From NCBI GenBank assembly GCA_026415395.1, contig JAOAHD010000007.1:434001-498000 (forward strand): DNA of 64,000 bases, written 5' to 3'. This stretch comes from Candidatus Binatia bacterium (GTDB lineage Bacteria; Desulfobacterota; Binatia; HRBIN30). The translations under genes and the position numbers were made by a program. This document shows positions 1 to 9,608 of this stretch, one piece after another. The first letter of the stretch is position 1, and every line of letters starts with the position of its first letter. A model generated the notes under the pieces. The model had not been told where the DNA came from and did no database searches. It was given only the letters and a program-made list of their open reading frames with translations.

Positions 1-251
1 AGACGCTTCACCGGTTCGCCGACGTTGGTGAACAAGTGATTTTGTCGGCGTTCACAGAGCCAACGTTGGTTGAGCCGATCGCCATTCTCCTCGGCGGAGG
101 ACTGAACAAGATCGATGCCGGCATGGATGGAATGATGCGGGTTTGGTCGATGTTCATCGATGAGTACTTGCAGCGTTGCGCCCGTGCTGGGTTCGATCGC
201 CGGTCCCGCTGTATCCTGCCGGCGGAGGCCCCGTGGAGGTTGGCAGCATGA
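1..251 (+). CDS. C-terminal end of an unrecognised protein (5' cut by window edge)
   Basis: The reading frame is open from base 3 to a TGA at 249-251. It encodes about 82 residues of mixed composition with a plausible protein texture (an acidic and hydrophobic stretch, then an Arg/Cys-rich tail). The stop overlaps the next start as ATGA (248-251), which argues for translational coupling and for this frame being real. I do not recognise the family from the tail alone. Its neighbours are an SCP2-like protein and a ferredoxin, so a redox or lipid-linked role is possible but only guessed. Confidence 0.5.
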   Translation, partial: TLHRFADVGEQVILSAFTEPTLVEPIAILLGGGLNKIDAGMDGMMRVWSMFIDEYLQRCARAGFDRRSRCILPAEAPWRLAA

Positions 252-757
252 TCGGCTCGCTCGCCACTCCTGCAGGTAGCATGGAAACGGTTGCCGAAGC
301 GGTGTTCCCTTCGCTTTCGTGGTTTCAAGAGCTTGCGCGACTGGCTCGCGTGCATCGCAGCCGCTTCGAACACCTGGGATACGCGGACTGTGTGGCGGAG
401 TTTTGCGTGACCGACGGGCGACCCTCACCTTTTGCCGTGCAGGTCACGTTCGAAGAATTTGATGTAACCGATGTGCGGATCCCCAGCGTGAGCGACCACT
501 ATCGCGCCGATTTCCGCGTCGAGGGTGACTTGGCGACATGGCAACGGATGCTGGAAAGCATCGCTCGCAACCACGGCCGGCCAGACCTCGATCAGACCCT
601 CAACCACCTGACCCATATGGGCACCCCGATGCGGGTGACTTCCACGGATCCGCTGCGCCGCGACTTGTACTTCCGCTACGCGCAGACTCTGCAGGAATTC
701 TTCAACCTTTCTGCCGCCATTCATACGCATTTCGCGGCGAATGTTGGGACTCGGTGA
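248..757 (+). CDS. hypothetical protein, possibly SCP2-like
   Basis: 169 residues. The start at 248 is preceded by GGAGG at 235-239 with 8 nt spacing; a second ATG lies in frame at 281. The central part, around FRVEGDLATWQRML and the late RYAQTLQEFF stretch, resembles the ligand-binding fold of sterol carrier protein 2-like domains. The similarity is judged by eye and is not secure. No signal peptide or membrane segment is visible. The gene overlaps its upstream neighbour by 4 nt (ATGA) and the downstream ferredoxin gene by 1 nt (TGATG), so the three are very likely one operon, suggesting a small-molecule or lipid redox pathway. Confidence 0.5.
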   Translation: MIGSLATPAGSMETVAEAVFPSLSWFQELARLARVHRSRFEHLGYADCVAEFCVTDGRPSPFAVQVTFEEFDVTDVRIPSVSDHYRADFRVEGDLATWQRMLESIARNHGRPDLDQTLNHLTHMGTPMRVTSTDPLRRDLYFRYAQTLQEFFNLSAAIHTHFAANVGTR

Positions 758-1050
758 TGCCGCGGCACGGTCACTTCTACATCGATGAGACATGCATAGG
801 CTGCGGCGCTTGCGAACATGCCTGTCCGGGCAAGGTGGATGCCATTTACCCGGTGGAGGGGGACTTCCTCGGGCGCTTTGCGATCCGCGTGGAAGAGTGC
901 ATTGACTGCGGGTTTTGCCTGCCGCTGTGCCCGGTGGCCTGCATTCACGATGCCCGGCGAGAAGGCGTGGTGGAAGGAAGGGGTGGCTACATGCGGATCA
1001 AAGAACTGCAAGCCTGGGCACAACGGCAAAACGCCGGAATTGTCGACTGA
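757..1050 (+). CDS. 2x[4Fe-4S] ferredoxin-type protein
   Basis: 97 residues. Two four-cysteine clusters are visible: C13-x2-C16-x2-C19-x3-C23 and C48-x2-C51-x2-C54-x3-C58, with an extra Cys at 62. Each fourth cysteine is followed by Pro, as in bacterial 2[4Fe-4S] ferredoxins. It should be a soluble electron carrier or the small subunit of an oxidoreductase. The spacer between clusters is about 24 residues and a tail of about 35 residues follows, somewhat longer than minimal clostridial ferredoxins. The start ATG overlaps the upstream stop, which fixes it. The redox partner is not in the window and may lie upstream of base 1. Confidence 0.85.
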   Translation: MPRHGHFYIDETCIGCGACEHACPGKVDAIYPVEGDFLGRFAIRVEECIDCGFCLPLCPVACIHDARREGVVEGRGGYMRIKELQAWAQRQNAGIVD

Positions 1051-1304
1051 GCTCTGACTCGAGCGTTTGAGCGGCCAGGAACTTGGGCGGCTGCGACAAC
1101 GGCTGCATGGCCCTTCGCCTCGCATAGAGGGGCAGGGAGGACCTCCGTCCGCAAACGCAAAGTCCTCAAGGTTGCGTTGCAGAAAAGCAAACGCGTGTTT
1201 CCCTGGGCTGTCCCTCTCGGGAGAAACATTTCCGACGAGAGAAGCGTTCTAGCGCGGGTGGTGTCGAGCGTGGTAGAAGTGTGCTTCGCATCTGGAGGCG
1301 AAGG

Positions 1305-2864
1305 ATGAAAATTTACTTGATCGCACCGAAGAACCCGGAATCGTTTTGGACGTTTGACCGCATTTTGCCCAGCTTAGGTAAGAAGTGCGTGTTCCCGAAC
1401 CTGTCGCTGCCGACAGTGGCAGGGATTACCCCGCGAGAGCATGAGGTGGTGCTGTGCGATGAGAACGTGGAGGAAGTCGACTTTGATACGGATGCCGACA
1501 TTGTTGGCCTCACCGGGTACGTGATCCACAAACAGCGCATCTTCGAGCTGGCCGAGGAATTTCGCAAACGAGGGAAGTTTGTTGTGGCCGGCGGTCCGTT
1601 TGCCTCGCTGTGTCCGGAGGAGCTTCGAGACAAGGTGGACGTCCTTTTTATCGATGAGGCGGAATACACCTGGCCGCAGTTCCTGAAAGATTTCGAGCGG
1701 GGAACTTGGAAGAAGGAGTACCGGCAGATCGAAAAACCGAGCATGCACGAGTCGCCCCTGCCGCGCTTCGATTTGCTCAAAGTCGATCGCTACCGCACGA
1801 TGACCATCCAGTTTGCCCGCGGGTGTCCGTTTAACTGCGAGTTTTGCGACATCATCGTGATGTATGGCCGCCGGCCGCGCACGAAAACTGTGCAGCAAGT
1901 CATGGCCGAGGTGCAAGAGATCCACCGGCTCGGTGTGCGCAACATCTTCGTGGTCGACGACAACTTCATCGGAAATAAAAAAGAGGCCAAAGAGCTTCTC
2001 AGAGCGTTGGCCGAGTGGCAGCGAGCTCACGGTTACCCGATCGAGATGATGACCGAGGTCACTCTCAACGTCGCTCAAGATGACGAGCTGCTCGAACTCA
2101 TGCGCGCCGCCAACTTCACCACGATCTTCATCGGGATCGAGTCGCCACGCCGCGAAAGCTTGCAGGAAACCCACAAGACCCAGAATCTCCGCGAAAACTT
2201 ACTCGACGCAGTTCACCGCATCCAACGGGCGGGGATCGAAGTGATGGCCGGGATGATTGTAGGCTTCGATCACGATGACCCCACGATCTTCGACGAGCAG
2301 TTCGAGTTCATCCAGCAAGCGCGCATCCCGGTGTCGATGACGGGTATGCTCAATGCGGTGCCGAAGACACCGCTGTACGAACGATTGAAACGCGCGGGGC
2401 GGTTGATTGCGGAGTCGGTGGGGGATCAGTTCGTGTTCACGAACATTATTCCAGCCGGGATGTCACTGGCGGAGCTGTATGTGGGCTACAAGCGGCTGCT
2501 CAAGCGGTTGTACAGTTATCGCGCCTACCGCAAGCGAGTGATGGATTTTATCCTGAACCGGGGGCACCTCGCTCACGCGCGCTTGGTCACATCGGCGCAG
2601 GATTTAAAGATCTTCTTTCGCGTGCTGTGGTACTGCGTGTTGCGTGCGTCACCGGCCCGGGCATGGATGACCCTCTCTTTGTTGCTGGAAACGGCATTCC
2701 GCCGCCCCCGCGCGTTTCGCGATGCAGTCACCTTCGCGCTGCTGCACAAGCATTTGTACGAGTATATGCGATCGACCAGCAAACGGTTGGACCAGCTGCT
2801 CGCCGAGTTGCGGGACCTCCCCGAATTGCCGGGAATGGCCCCGCAGGAGAGCGGAGCTCGCTAG
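1305..2864 (+). CDS. B12-binding-domain radical SAM protein (HpnP-like family)
   Basis: 519 residues. GGAGG at 1294-1298 sits 6 nt before ATG 1305, which favours this start over an in-frame ATG at 1281. Residues 1-140 look like a cobalamin-binding Rossmann domain. The radical SAM motif C174-x3-C178-x2-C181 lies in the context RGCPFNCEFCD and binds the 4Fe-4S cluster that cleaves S-adenosylmethionine. The C-terminal third is helical and Arg-rich, as in the DUF4070 tail of this family. The nearest named relative I recognise is the hopanoid 2-methylase HpnP group, but no hopanoid genes are nearby, so the substrate is open. The stop shares a CTAG palindrome with the convergent VWA gene. Confidence 0.85.
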   Translation: MKIYLIAPKNPESFWTFDRILPSLGKKCVFPNLSLPTVAGITPREHEVVLCDENVEEVDFDTDADIVGLTGYVIHKQRIFELAEEFRKRGKFVVAGGPFASLCPEELRDKVDVLFIDEAEYTWPQFLKDFERGTWKKEYRQIEKPSMHESPLPRFDLLKVDRYRTMTIQFARGCPFNCEFCDIIVMYGRRPRTKTVQQVMAEVQEIHRLGVRNIFVVDDNFIGNKKEAKELLRALAEWQRAHGYPIEMMTEVTLNVAQDDELLELMRAANFTTIFIGIESPRRESLQETHKTQNLRENLLDAVHRIQRAGIEVMAGMIVGFDHDDPTIFDEQFEFIQQARIPVSMTGMLNAVPKTPLYERLKRAGRLIAESVGDQFVFTNIIPAGMSLAELYVGYKRLLKRLYSYRAYRKRVMDFILNRGHLAHARLVTSAQDLKIFFRVLWYCVLRASPARAWMTLSLLLETAFRRPRAFRDAVTFALLHKHLYEYMRSTSKRLDQLLAELRDLPELPGMAPQESGAR

Positions 2865-4447
2865 AGTTCGAGAAAAAGTTGTGCTCCGGCTTCAGCGGTG
2901 AGTTGTCGCACGGAGGTCACACGGTCGCTCACTTGCTGCAGCGCGGCGAGGCTCGCGGAGCCAACGTCAATGAGCACGGCGAACAGGCGGAAAGTAAGCC
3001 GTTGTTTGTGCTCGCGGAACGTGGCCAGCCATCCCGGTTCGAATTGGCACTCGCCGTCGGTAATGAAGATGAGATCGCCTTTACGATACGTTCCTGATTG
3101 CAAGCATTTCACTGCTGCGTCGAGCGGCTTTTGGAAATCTGTTCCACCTCCAGGAAAATAGGCCGCGAAGTCGAGAACGCGGTGCGGGTCAGCCGCGTAA
3201 CGCTCGCAAGGATTCAGGTCGAGTTCGAGCAAAGGCGTTTCTCGACTCGAGAAGCAAATCACGCGGAACAAGCGCTTTTGGCGCTGGGCGATATCGAGCA
3301 ACGTCAGGGCGATAGCCTTCGCCCAAATCTCCTTGTCGCCAGACATCGAGGAGCTAACGTCCAGGCAGACAACCATGGGGCCCCGGCCGGTTTGCTCAGG
3401 GCCTCGCAAGTCGTACTGAAGTAGGGTCCCCTCCAACAGGCGGCGGCCAAAGTCACGCCGGCGCCAAGGATTGCGCAACGCCGAGAGCTCGCTCGGGAGG
3501 AGGCGGCTTAAGTTGCTGCCCTGGTTGATGGCGTGCACCTCTTGATTGGCTCGTTCAAAAGTCTTCTGCCGTAGCGCCGAGGCCACAGCCCGCATACGGC
3601 CGAGCAGGCGAGCAAGCTTGCGTAGCCGTGGGTTGTCCGCCAGGCGTTTGCCGAGTTCGATTTGCAACCCGACGGATTGTCCGAGCTGCCCTCCCCACTG
3701 CTCTTGCCAATCTTGCCCTTGCTCCTCGAGTTCGCTCGTTGCCATTGCAACGCGCGCCACGGTCGTGCTGAGGTGCGTGAACTGCCGCTCCACGGTTTCG
3801 CGCACCGTCCGCTCGACGTCGCGAGCCTTGAGCATATGGCTCCGTTGGACCAGGCGGGCCTGTTTGTCGATGTTGTTCGAGAGCTGTGCCAGCGGGGCTT
3901 GTCTTGCCTCGCTGACCTGCGTGGCCAGTTGCGCAGCCGAGGACCGATTTTCTCCGAGTTCCACCAGTTCGCGTTCCTGATGTTCGAGACTCCAGTAGTC
4001 CAGCATGTGGGCGCGAGAGACCAACCGCTCGCTGCGGAGCAGAGACAAGATTTTTTCTCCGAGGAGCAGTGTGGCCAGACCGCTCTGGTACTCATCGAGC
4101 ACGGTTCGCTCGCGCAGCACAGGCAGCCCGGGGGAGCGTAAGATCGCTTCGAGAATCACGCGGTACAACCCGGCGCTTGGCAGCACTTGGTCCGGTCCGC
4201 GCAGCACAATGTTGGCTTTGTAGAGCAGACCATAAATATCGAACAAAAACGTGCCGAAATGAGGCACGAGCTTTTGCCCACTTTCCGCAAGCTTCTGTAG
4301 GGAGGGCGAGTCCCGAACGATCGCCGCGAACGCCGCAGCGTCGTACGTGTCGGTTTCGACCCAGTGTGGCACGAGCTCGCCCCAGGGCCGGTGGACCTCG
4401 GTCGGCAACGGTTGTGCGAGCCAGTCTCTGTCGAGCTTTTTCTTCAT
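2861..4447 (-). CDS. VWA-domain protein, ViaA-like partner of a MoxR ATPase
   Basis: 528 residues. The C-terminal third (about 355-528) is a von Willebrand factor A domain with the MIDAS signature DVSSS at 363-367 and a later acidic TDGE. The N-terminal 340 residues are helical and rich in charged and Gln residues, as in E. coli ViaA. It starts 9 nt after the stop of the RavA-like gene, so the two are cotranscribed. In E. coli RavA and ViaA act together as an AAA+ chaperone pair affecting respiratory and Fe-S enzymes; the same role here is inferred. There is no signal peptide, so it should be cytoplasmic or membrane-peripheral. Confidence 0.85.
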   Translation of the reverse strand: MKKKLDRDWLAQPLPTEVHRPWGELVPHWVETDTYDAAAFAAIVRDSPSLQKLAESGQKLVPHFGTFLFDIYGLLYKANIVLRGPDQVLPSAGLYRVILEAILRSPGLPVLRERTVLDEYQSGLATLLLGEKILSLLRSERLVSRAHMLDYWSLEHQERELVELGENRSSAAQLATQVSEARQAPLAQLSNNIDKQARLVQRSHMLKARDVERTVRETVERQFTHLSTTVARVAMATSELEEQGQDWQEQWGGQLGQSVGLQIELGKRLADNPRLRKLARLLGRMRAVASALRQKTFERANQEVHAINQGSNLSRLLPSELSALRNPWRRRDFGRRLLEGTLLQYDLRGPEQTGRGPMVVCLDVSSSMSGDKEIWAKAIALTLLDIAQRQKRLFRVICFSSRETPLLELDLNPCERYAADPHRVLDFAAYFPGGGTDFQKPLDAAVKCLQSGTYRKGDLIFITDGECQFEPGWLATFREHKQRLTFRLFAVLIDVGSASLAALQQVSDRVTSVRQLTAEAGAQLFLEL

Positions 4448-4456
4448 CAGAACGGG

Positions 4457-5575
4457 CTACAGGGTTTCCAGCATCCGCTTTTGGATTTCCTCGATCTCGC
4501 GCTGCACCGCCTCCACGGTATCCGTCGGCCTGCCCGCGGCGCGGGCGGCGTCCACGATGGCGCCCACTTTGCGTAGCAATTGGCGAAGCTTGGTGTGCGC
4601 TTCGACGACGGCCCGACTGCGGAGCTCGTGATTGTCCCACTGGCGGTGGGCATACTCCTCGATCTCTCTTCCTTGGAAAAGCAAAGCACGAGCCTCGTCC
4701 TCGTAACCGCGCAAGAGCTCGCGAATGGTCGCCCGCACCTCGGCTTGCTCGCTCGGCGCTCGCCAGAGCACGTGTTCGAGGAAGAAGAGATCCTCTTCAC
4801 CGACGGTCGTCGCGCCGCGTAAGAGAGCGTGCGCTTGTAATACCGACACGGCTTGGCGGTAGCGGCGGTCCGAGGCCACGACTTGTTTGCGCAATAGCTC
4901 GCGGCGCAAATCGGCTAGCGAGCGGAAAATTGACGAAGGCACCTGTACGTCTGCAACGGACCGTTGCAGCTCGACGAGCTCTGCAAGGGCGAGGGTTGTA
5001 CGCTGTACCGGAGAGCGTCCCTCCAGCATACGGAGGAAATGAAAGTCATCTTGGATGTAACTGACGGTGAAGCGCACGAGGAAACGATCGTACAGGGCTT
5101 GCAACTCGTCGTCGTCCGGGAGTTCGTTGGTCGCTCCGAAGAGCGTAACGAGCGGCACGTTGGCGACTTCCCGCCCATTGTGAAAACGCCGCTCGTTCAT
5201 GATTGCCAGCAAGGCATTGAGAATGGAGGAGTTGGCTTTGAAGACTTCGTCCAGAAAGGCAATGTGCGCCTCCGGGAGCTTGCCCGTGGTCACACGCCGG
5301 TATTCGTCTTGCTCCAAGCCACTCAGAGATACGGCCCCGAAAATCTCCTCCGGAGTAGAAAACCGGGTCAGCAGCCACTGGAAGTAACGTGCCCCTTCGA
5401 GGCGCGAGCATACTTCGTCTGCAAGCATGGATTTGGCCGTGCCCGGAGGGCCAACCAAGAGCAGGTGCTGCCGTGCGAGCAAGCAGGTCAGAGCTCCGTC
5501 GATGACTGCCTGGCGCTCGACGAACAGTTGCAGAAGCTCGTCGCGTATACGCCGCAATCGCTCGAGACTGCTCAT
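4457..5575 (-). CDS. MoxR/RavA-family AAA+ ATPase
   Basis: 372 residues. Walker A is GPPGTAKS at 42-49 and Walker B is AFLDE at 106-110; the following stretch (FKANSSILNALLAIMNERRF) is diagnostic of MoxR ATPases. The sensor-1 region reads FGATNELPDD. The C-terminal 170 residues are helical. It is the presumed motor of the VWA protein encoded immediately downstream and remodels client proteins by ATP hydrolysis. No clear Shine-Dalgarno precedes ATG 5575. The alternative would be another MoxR subfamily, but the order ATPase then VWA and the long helical N-terminus of the partner fit RavA-ViaA best. Confidence 0.88.
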   Translation of the reverse strand: MSSLERLRRIRDELLQLFVERQAVIDGALTCLLARQHLLLVGPPGTAKSMLADEVCSRLEGARYFQWLLTRFSTPEEIFGAVSLSGLEQDEYRRVTTGKLPEAHIAFLDEVFKANSSILNALLAIMNERRFHNGREVANVPLVTLFGATNELPDDDELQALYDRFLVRFTVSYIQDDFHFLRMLEGRSPVQRTTLALAELVELQRSVADVQVPSSIFRSLADLRRELLRKQVVASDRRYRQAVSVLQAHALLRGATTVGEEDLFFLEHVLWRAPSEQAEVRATIRELLRGYEDEARALLFQGREIEEYAHRQWDNHELRSRAVVEAHTKLRQLLRKVGAIVDAARAAGRPTDTVEAVQREIEEIQKRMLETL

Positions 5576-5632
5576 ACGAGCGCATGGTAAAGAGGCACTG
5601 GAAGGCGTTCAAGCAGAGAACTGGCCGTCGGA

Positions 5633-5950
5633 TCAGGGAGTGGCAGTGGGTGTTGGGGTGGCGAATTCCAAAAGGATTTCGTTTGGGCCAACGAACCCCA
5701 ACCGCTCGCGCACAACCTGCTCTAAATACAGATCGTCGCTTTCCAACCGCTCGAGGTGGGCGCGAAGTTCCTCGTTTTCTTGATGCAGGCGAAAGAGTTG
5801 CTTTTCGAGTTGCGCTTGCTGTCCCTCGAGGTAACGGAGGTGCAACAGACCATACGGACCCCATATGGCATGGGCAGCAAGCGCTGCAATGACCACGATT
5901 GCTAAGAGCAGAAAAATTTTGTGTTGTGTCTTTCGAAGCGATACACGCAC
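5633..5950 (-). CDS. ftsB: FtsB/DivIC-like septum formation initiator
   Basis: 105 residues from GTG 5950, which follows an AAGGCGAG-like site. A short basic N-terminus is followed by one membrane helix (about residues 12-29), a Leu/Glu-rich coiled coil (about 38-75) and a conserved VRERLGFVGPNE stretch typical of FtsB/DivIC. The protein should be a bitopic inner-membrane division protein linking FtsL and FtsQ. The tail ends in a short Thr-Pro repeat, a style shared with secreted proteins in this genome. It lies 76 bp from eno but in the opposite direction, whereas eno and ftsB are codirectional in enterobacteria. Confidence 0.82.
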   Translation of the reverse strand: MRVSLRKTQHKIFLLLAIVVIAALAAHAIWGPYGLLHLRYLEGQQAQLEKQLFRLHQENEELRAHLERLESDDLYLEQVVRERLGFVGPNEILLEFATPTPTATP

Positions 5951-5976
5951 GAGAACTCGCCTTCGCTGGGCGCCTT

Positions 5977-7313
<1,337 letters not shown>

Positions 7314-7424
7314 GGATGATCCGACTGCGAATTCGGATCCGCCGGGGCGGCCTCCGATGGCAACAGTTCTCGATAAAACGGCTGCCTAGACCATTGAAAG
7401 AAGCGGGCGGAACACGATTTTAGT

Positions 7425-7446
7425 TCGCGCCAACTCGCGATTTTTT
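7425..7446 (+). terminator. possible eno terminator
   Basis: Stem TCGCG (7425-7429) pairs with CGCGA (7436-7440) around a 6-nt loop and is followed by six T residues. The stem is only 5 bp, so support is moderate. Confidence 0.4.
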
Positions 7447-7493
7447 CGGGGCATTCGGTTTTAAAAAAAAATTTCCAAAATCGCATTCTCCTA

Positions 7494-7523
7494 TTGACTT
7501 CGAAGGGGAACTTGCCGTAAAAG
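7494..7523 (+). promoter_or_regulatory. candidate sigma-70 promoter for the lysine-rich microprotein
   Basis: TTGACT (7494-7499) and TAAAAG (7518-7523) are separated by 18 bp. An A/T-rich UP-like tract lies just upstream (about 7459-7480), which stands out in this GC-rich sequence. It precedes a gene with a strong ribosome binding site about 100 bp downstream. The -10 match is imperfect. Confidence 0.45.
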
Positions 7524-7623
7524 GCGTCGTAAGCGGAGGTTGTGGAGGGGAGGAGAGGTAGAGTTCGAGGCGGGGATGTTCTCAGAGTGAAGACACTCCC
7601 CAATTGGTCACAAGGAGGTCGGT

Positions 7624-7707
7624 ATGGCAGCAACAAAGTCCAGCAAAGCGAAAAAGAAAGCACCAGCGAAAAAGAAGACGACGAGCACCAGCAAGAAGAA
7701 AAAGTAA
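7624..7707 (+). CDS. 27-residue lysine/alanine-rich basic microprotein
   Basis: An ATG at 7624 follows AAGGAGG (7612-7618) with 5 nt spacing, one of the best ribosome binding sites in the window. The 27 residues contain 13 Lys, mostly in runs, plus Ala, Ser and Thr, and no acidic or aromatic residues. The composition recalls the basic tails of histone H1-like and HU-associated proteins, so nucleic-acid binding is plausible but inferred. The gene has its own candidate promoter upstream and a strong terminator about 70 bp downstream, so it looks like an independent, highly expressed transcript. It could be a fragment of a larger AlaLys-rich protein, but both ends look intact. Confidence 0.6.
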   Translation: MAATKSSKAKKKAPAKKKTTSTSKKKK

Positions 7708-7777
7708 CGGTCTAGCTCGACGGGCTGTTCACACAGCCAAAACGTTCAAGAACCCCGTCTCGAACTCAGTTCACTCT

Positions 7778-7816
7778 CCGGGAGGGCCCTAGGAAAGAGG
7801 GCCCTCCCGGCATTTT
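7778..7816 (+). terminator. strong rho-independent terminator
   Basis: A perfect 13-bp stem (CCGGGAGGGCCCT, 7778-7790, with 7798-7810) encloses a 7-nt loop and is followed by CATTTTT. It ends the microprotein transcript. Confidence 0.85.
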
Positions 7817-7859
7817 TGGGCGGCGAAGGTTGTGGGGCAAGGCCGGCCTTACCCTGTTT

Positions 7860-7885
7860 CCCTATCCCGCTCGCGGGGGAGAGGG
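7860..7885. repeat. REP-like palindrome
   Basis: CCCTATCCCGC and a mirrored GCGGGGGAGAGGG form a near-perfect stem around TC. This CCCTCTCCCGC/GCGGGAGAGGG type is commonly dispersed in proteobacterial genomes. No second copy of this exact form was identified in the window. Confidence 0.45.
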
Positions 7886-8214
7886 TAACTCTGTTGGTAG
7901 CCTGTGCACGCTTGCGGCACATTTACTCGCGCCGCGATATCCAGACGCCCTTACCCCCAGCAGGGGGAGGGGGTGCGGGGTTAGCCGCGGGTGAGCGGGG
8001 CGCAGTTGGCGAGGGGCGAGTGGTGGACCTTGGCGAATGCCGAATGGGGAAGCGGAAACCGTGCATTGGCGGATGGTATTACGGCTGGTGCCCCGCGCGT
8101 GGCGTCTTGGCGCGCGCCACCAACGCCAACGTAGGCGCAGCCCCCTGTGGCTGCCCTCGTCGGCGACGACCACGCCGCGACTGCCTGCTCCACGGCCGAT
8201 CCCCCACCCCCCAC

Positions 8215-8235
8215 GGGCAGGCACAAGGCCTGCCC
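8215..8235. repeat. REP-like palindrome
   Basis: GGGCAGGC (8215-8222) and GCCTGCCC (8228-8235) form a perfect 8-bp stem around ACAAG and are followed by CCTACA. This resembles dispersed extragenic palindromes of the GGGCAGGC...GCCTGCCCCTACA kind. Confidence 0.45.
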
Positions 8236-8332
8236 CTACAATTTTCTATTTCCATGCACTTGTGGGCGGCGCCGCACCCGCGGCGCCCCCTGTGTGTGGC
8301 CCGGCGAACGTCATGAGCCCGCGATCCCGGTA

Positions 8333-8488
8333 CCACCGCTCGTCATTCGCCGCTTCTACGAGCGCCTGCTTGTTGCCGGCAAACCCAAGGAAGTGGCCCT
8401 CGTTGCCTGGGTGCGCAAGCTGCTGACCATCCTCAACGCCGCGTCAAGAACAGAACACCAGTGGGATGAATCGCTTCACTTCGCCTGA
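8333..8488 (+). pseudogene. IS110-family transposase C-terminal remnant
   Basis: About 51 residues in one frame carry the motif order VIRRFYERLLVAGKP, EVALVAWVRKLLTILNA and then a stop. This is the conserved C-terminal end of the IS110-type (Transposase_20) domain. The DEDD catalytic N-terminus and all sequence upstream of this block are missing, so the copy cannot be active. A second IS110 remnant lies at 54511-54654 on the other strand. The fragment abuts palindromic repeats, consistent with an old insertion that has since been eroded. Confidence 0.7.
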
Positions 8489-8510
8489 CCAAAATTAGAA
8501 AAACAGTTGC

Positions 8511-9500
8511 TCACACCGGGAACGCGACAGCGCAGCCGGTTGAGGCGAGAACTTTGGTGAGCGCTGGCTGCTGGGAGGATTGTTGGCGAAACTTCTGTCG
8601 CAGCATGGCTAGCGATTTCGCGTGGTACTTTTGCGGGGTTTGGCGGAACGTTTTTCCGCGAATCTGAACTTCGAGCTGATCCTTCCCCGCTTGCAGTGCG
8701 TCTTCGTTAGCCAGGGTCCACGGTACGAACACTGCACCGACTTCCTCGCGTAAAATAGGTTCGAGGCTTGGCGCTAGGCTCGCCCACGGCTCGAACGGTC
8801 CATTTACAGTGGGGTGTTCCATTCGCTCGACCCATCGAACCACGTGCGGGGCCTGTTCGCGCAAGAGTCGGCCCGGGGTTGGATCTGACAAGCACTGGAA
8901 CAGTTGTCCGAAGAGCCCAAAGTCTGCCAGGGCAGGCCGCTCGCCGAAGACGTAACTGCGCGTTTCGAGGTGGCGCTCGAGAAATTGCAGAAGGCGAACT
9001 AAGGAATCTTCGATGACGTCCTTGGTTTCCGCTGAGGACCCGACGAAGCGTAAACGGTCCACCATGCGCCGTCGAATCATTGCTGCCGCCACTGCCGCGT
9101 CAGCCTCAGGCATAAGGCTTGCCGCCAACCGGGCAGCCGCTGAGGCTGCGTCTTCATCGTAGTACCAGCGATAGTGGAACATCGGCTTGTTCAGCCACTC
9201 GTCTGCATATTCTTCGAGTAGTGCCGACAGGAAAGCCAGCAGCGGATCGTGGGGAATGATCGACGGCTCCGGGAAGCGCTCTTCCAAAGTTTCGAGGATT
9301 GGTGTGGAGTCCTGAAGTGCTTCACCCGCGGGCGTGAGCAAAAGCGGGATGAGTGGGAGGCGGGCATGACGCGAGAACTCTTCTTCGGTGGCCGCGTTCC
9401 GCACGATCCACTCGTGAGCGAGCCCCTTGAATCGCAAATACGAGCGAACCTTGACGGAGTAAGGCGACAACTCGTTGCCAAATAAGCGGTAAACGCTCAT
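8511..9500 (-). CDS. glutathione S-transferase family protein
   Basis: 329 residues, longer than a simple GST (about 200). The N-terminal 80 residues have the thioredoxin-like GST fold (YRLFGNELSPYSVKVRSYL, then LPLIPLLL and ILETLEERFPEP around the cis-Pro and glutathione gamma-Glu site). Residues 90-250 form the helical C-terminal domain. A further 70 residues form a basic tail. The active-site position reads SPYS rather than CPxC or a clear Tyr/Ser catalytic centre, so it may be a non-canonical transferase or a structural GST. The gene is monocistronic. An IS110 remnant lies just past its 3' end. Confidence 0.8.
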   Translation of the reverse strand: MSVYRLFGNELSPYSVKVRSYLRFKGLAHEWIVRNAATEEEFSRHARLPLIPLLLTPAGEALQDSTPILETLEERFPEPSIIPHDPLLAFLSALLEEYADEWLNKPMFHYRWYYDEDAASAAARLAASLMPEADAAVAAAMIRRRMVDRLRFVGSSAETKDVIEDSLVRLLQFLERHLETRSYVFGERPALADFGLFGQLFQCLSDPTPGRLLREQAPHVVRWVERMEHPTVNGPFEPWASLAPSLEPILREEVGAVFVPWTLANEDALQAGKDQLEVQIRGKTFRQTPQKYHAKSLAMLRQKFRQQSSQQPALTKVLASTGCAVAFPV

Positions 9501-9608
9501 CGTGCCTGCCTCGACAGGCGCAACACCGCTGCAGAGAAGCCTCGTTCCATCATTTCCATCGTTCTGCCTGAACGCCTCGCGACAAAACCTCGTCTGTTTC
9601 CCGTTCCG

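Larger units (their letters stand above)
7817..8332. other. non-coding stretch with palindromes
   Basis: No convincing gene on either strand. Frames here are Pro/Arg/Gly-rich with no ribosome binding sites. The stretch contains two palindromic repeat-like elements (listed separately), several C/G tracts around 7950-7980, and leads into an IS110 transposase remnant. It reads as accumulated repeat and mobile-element debris. Confidence 0.6.
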
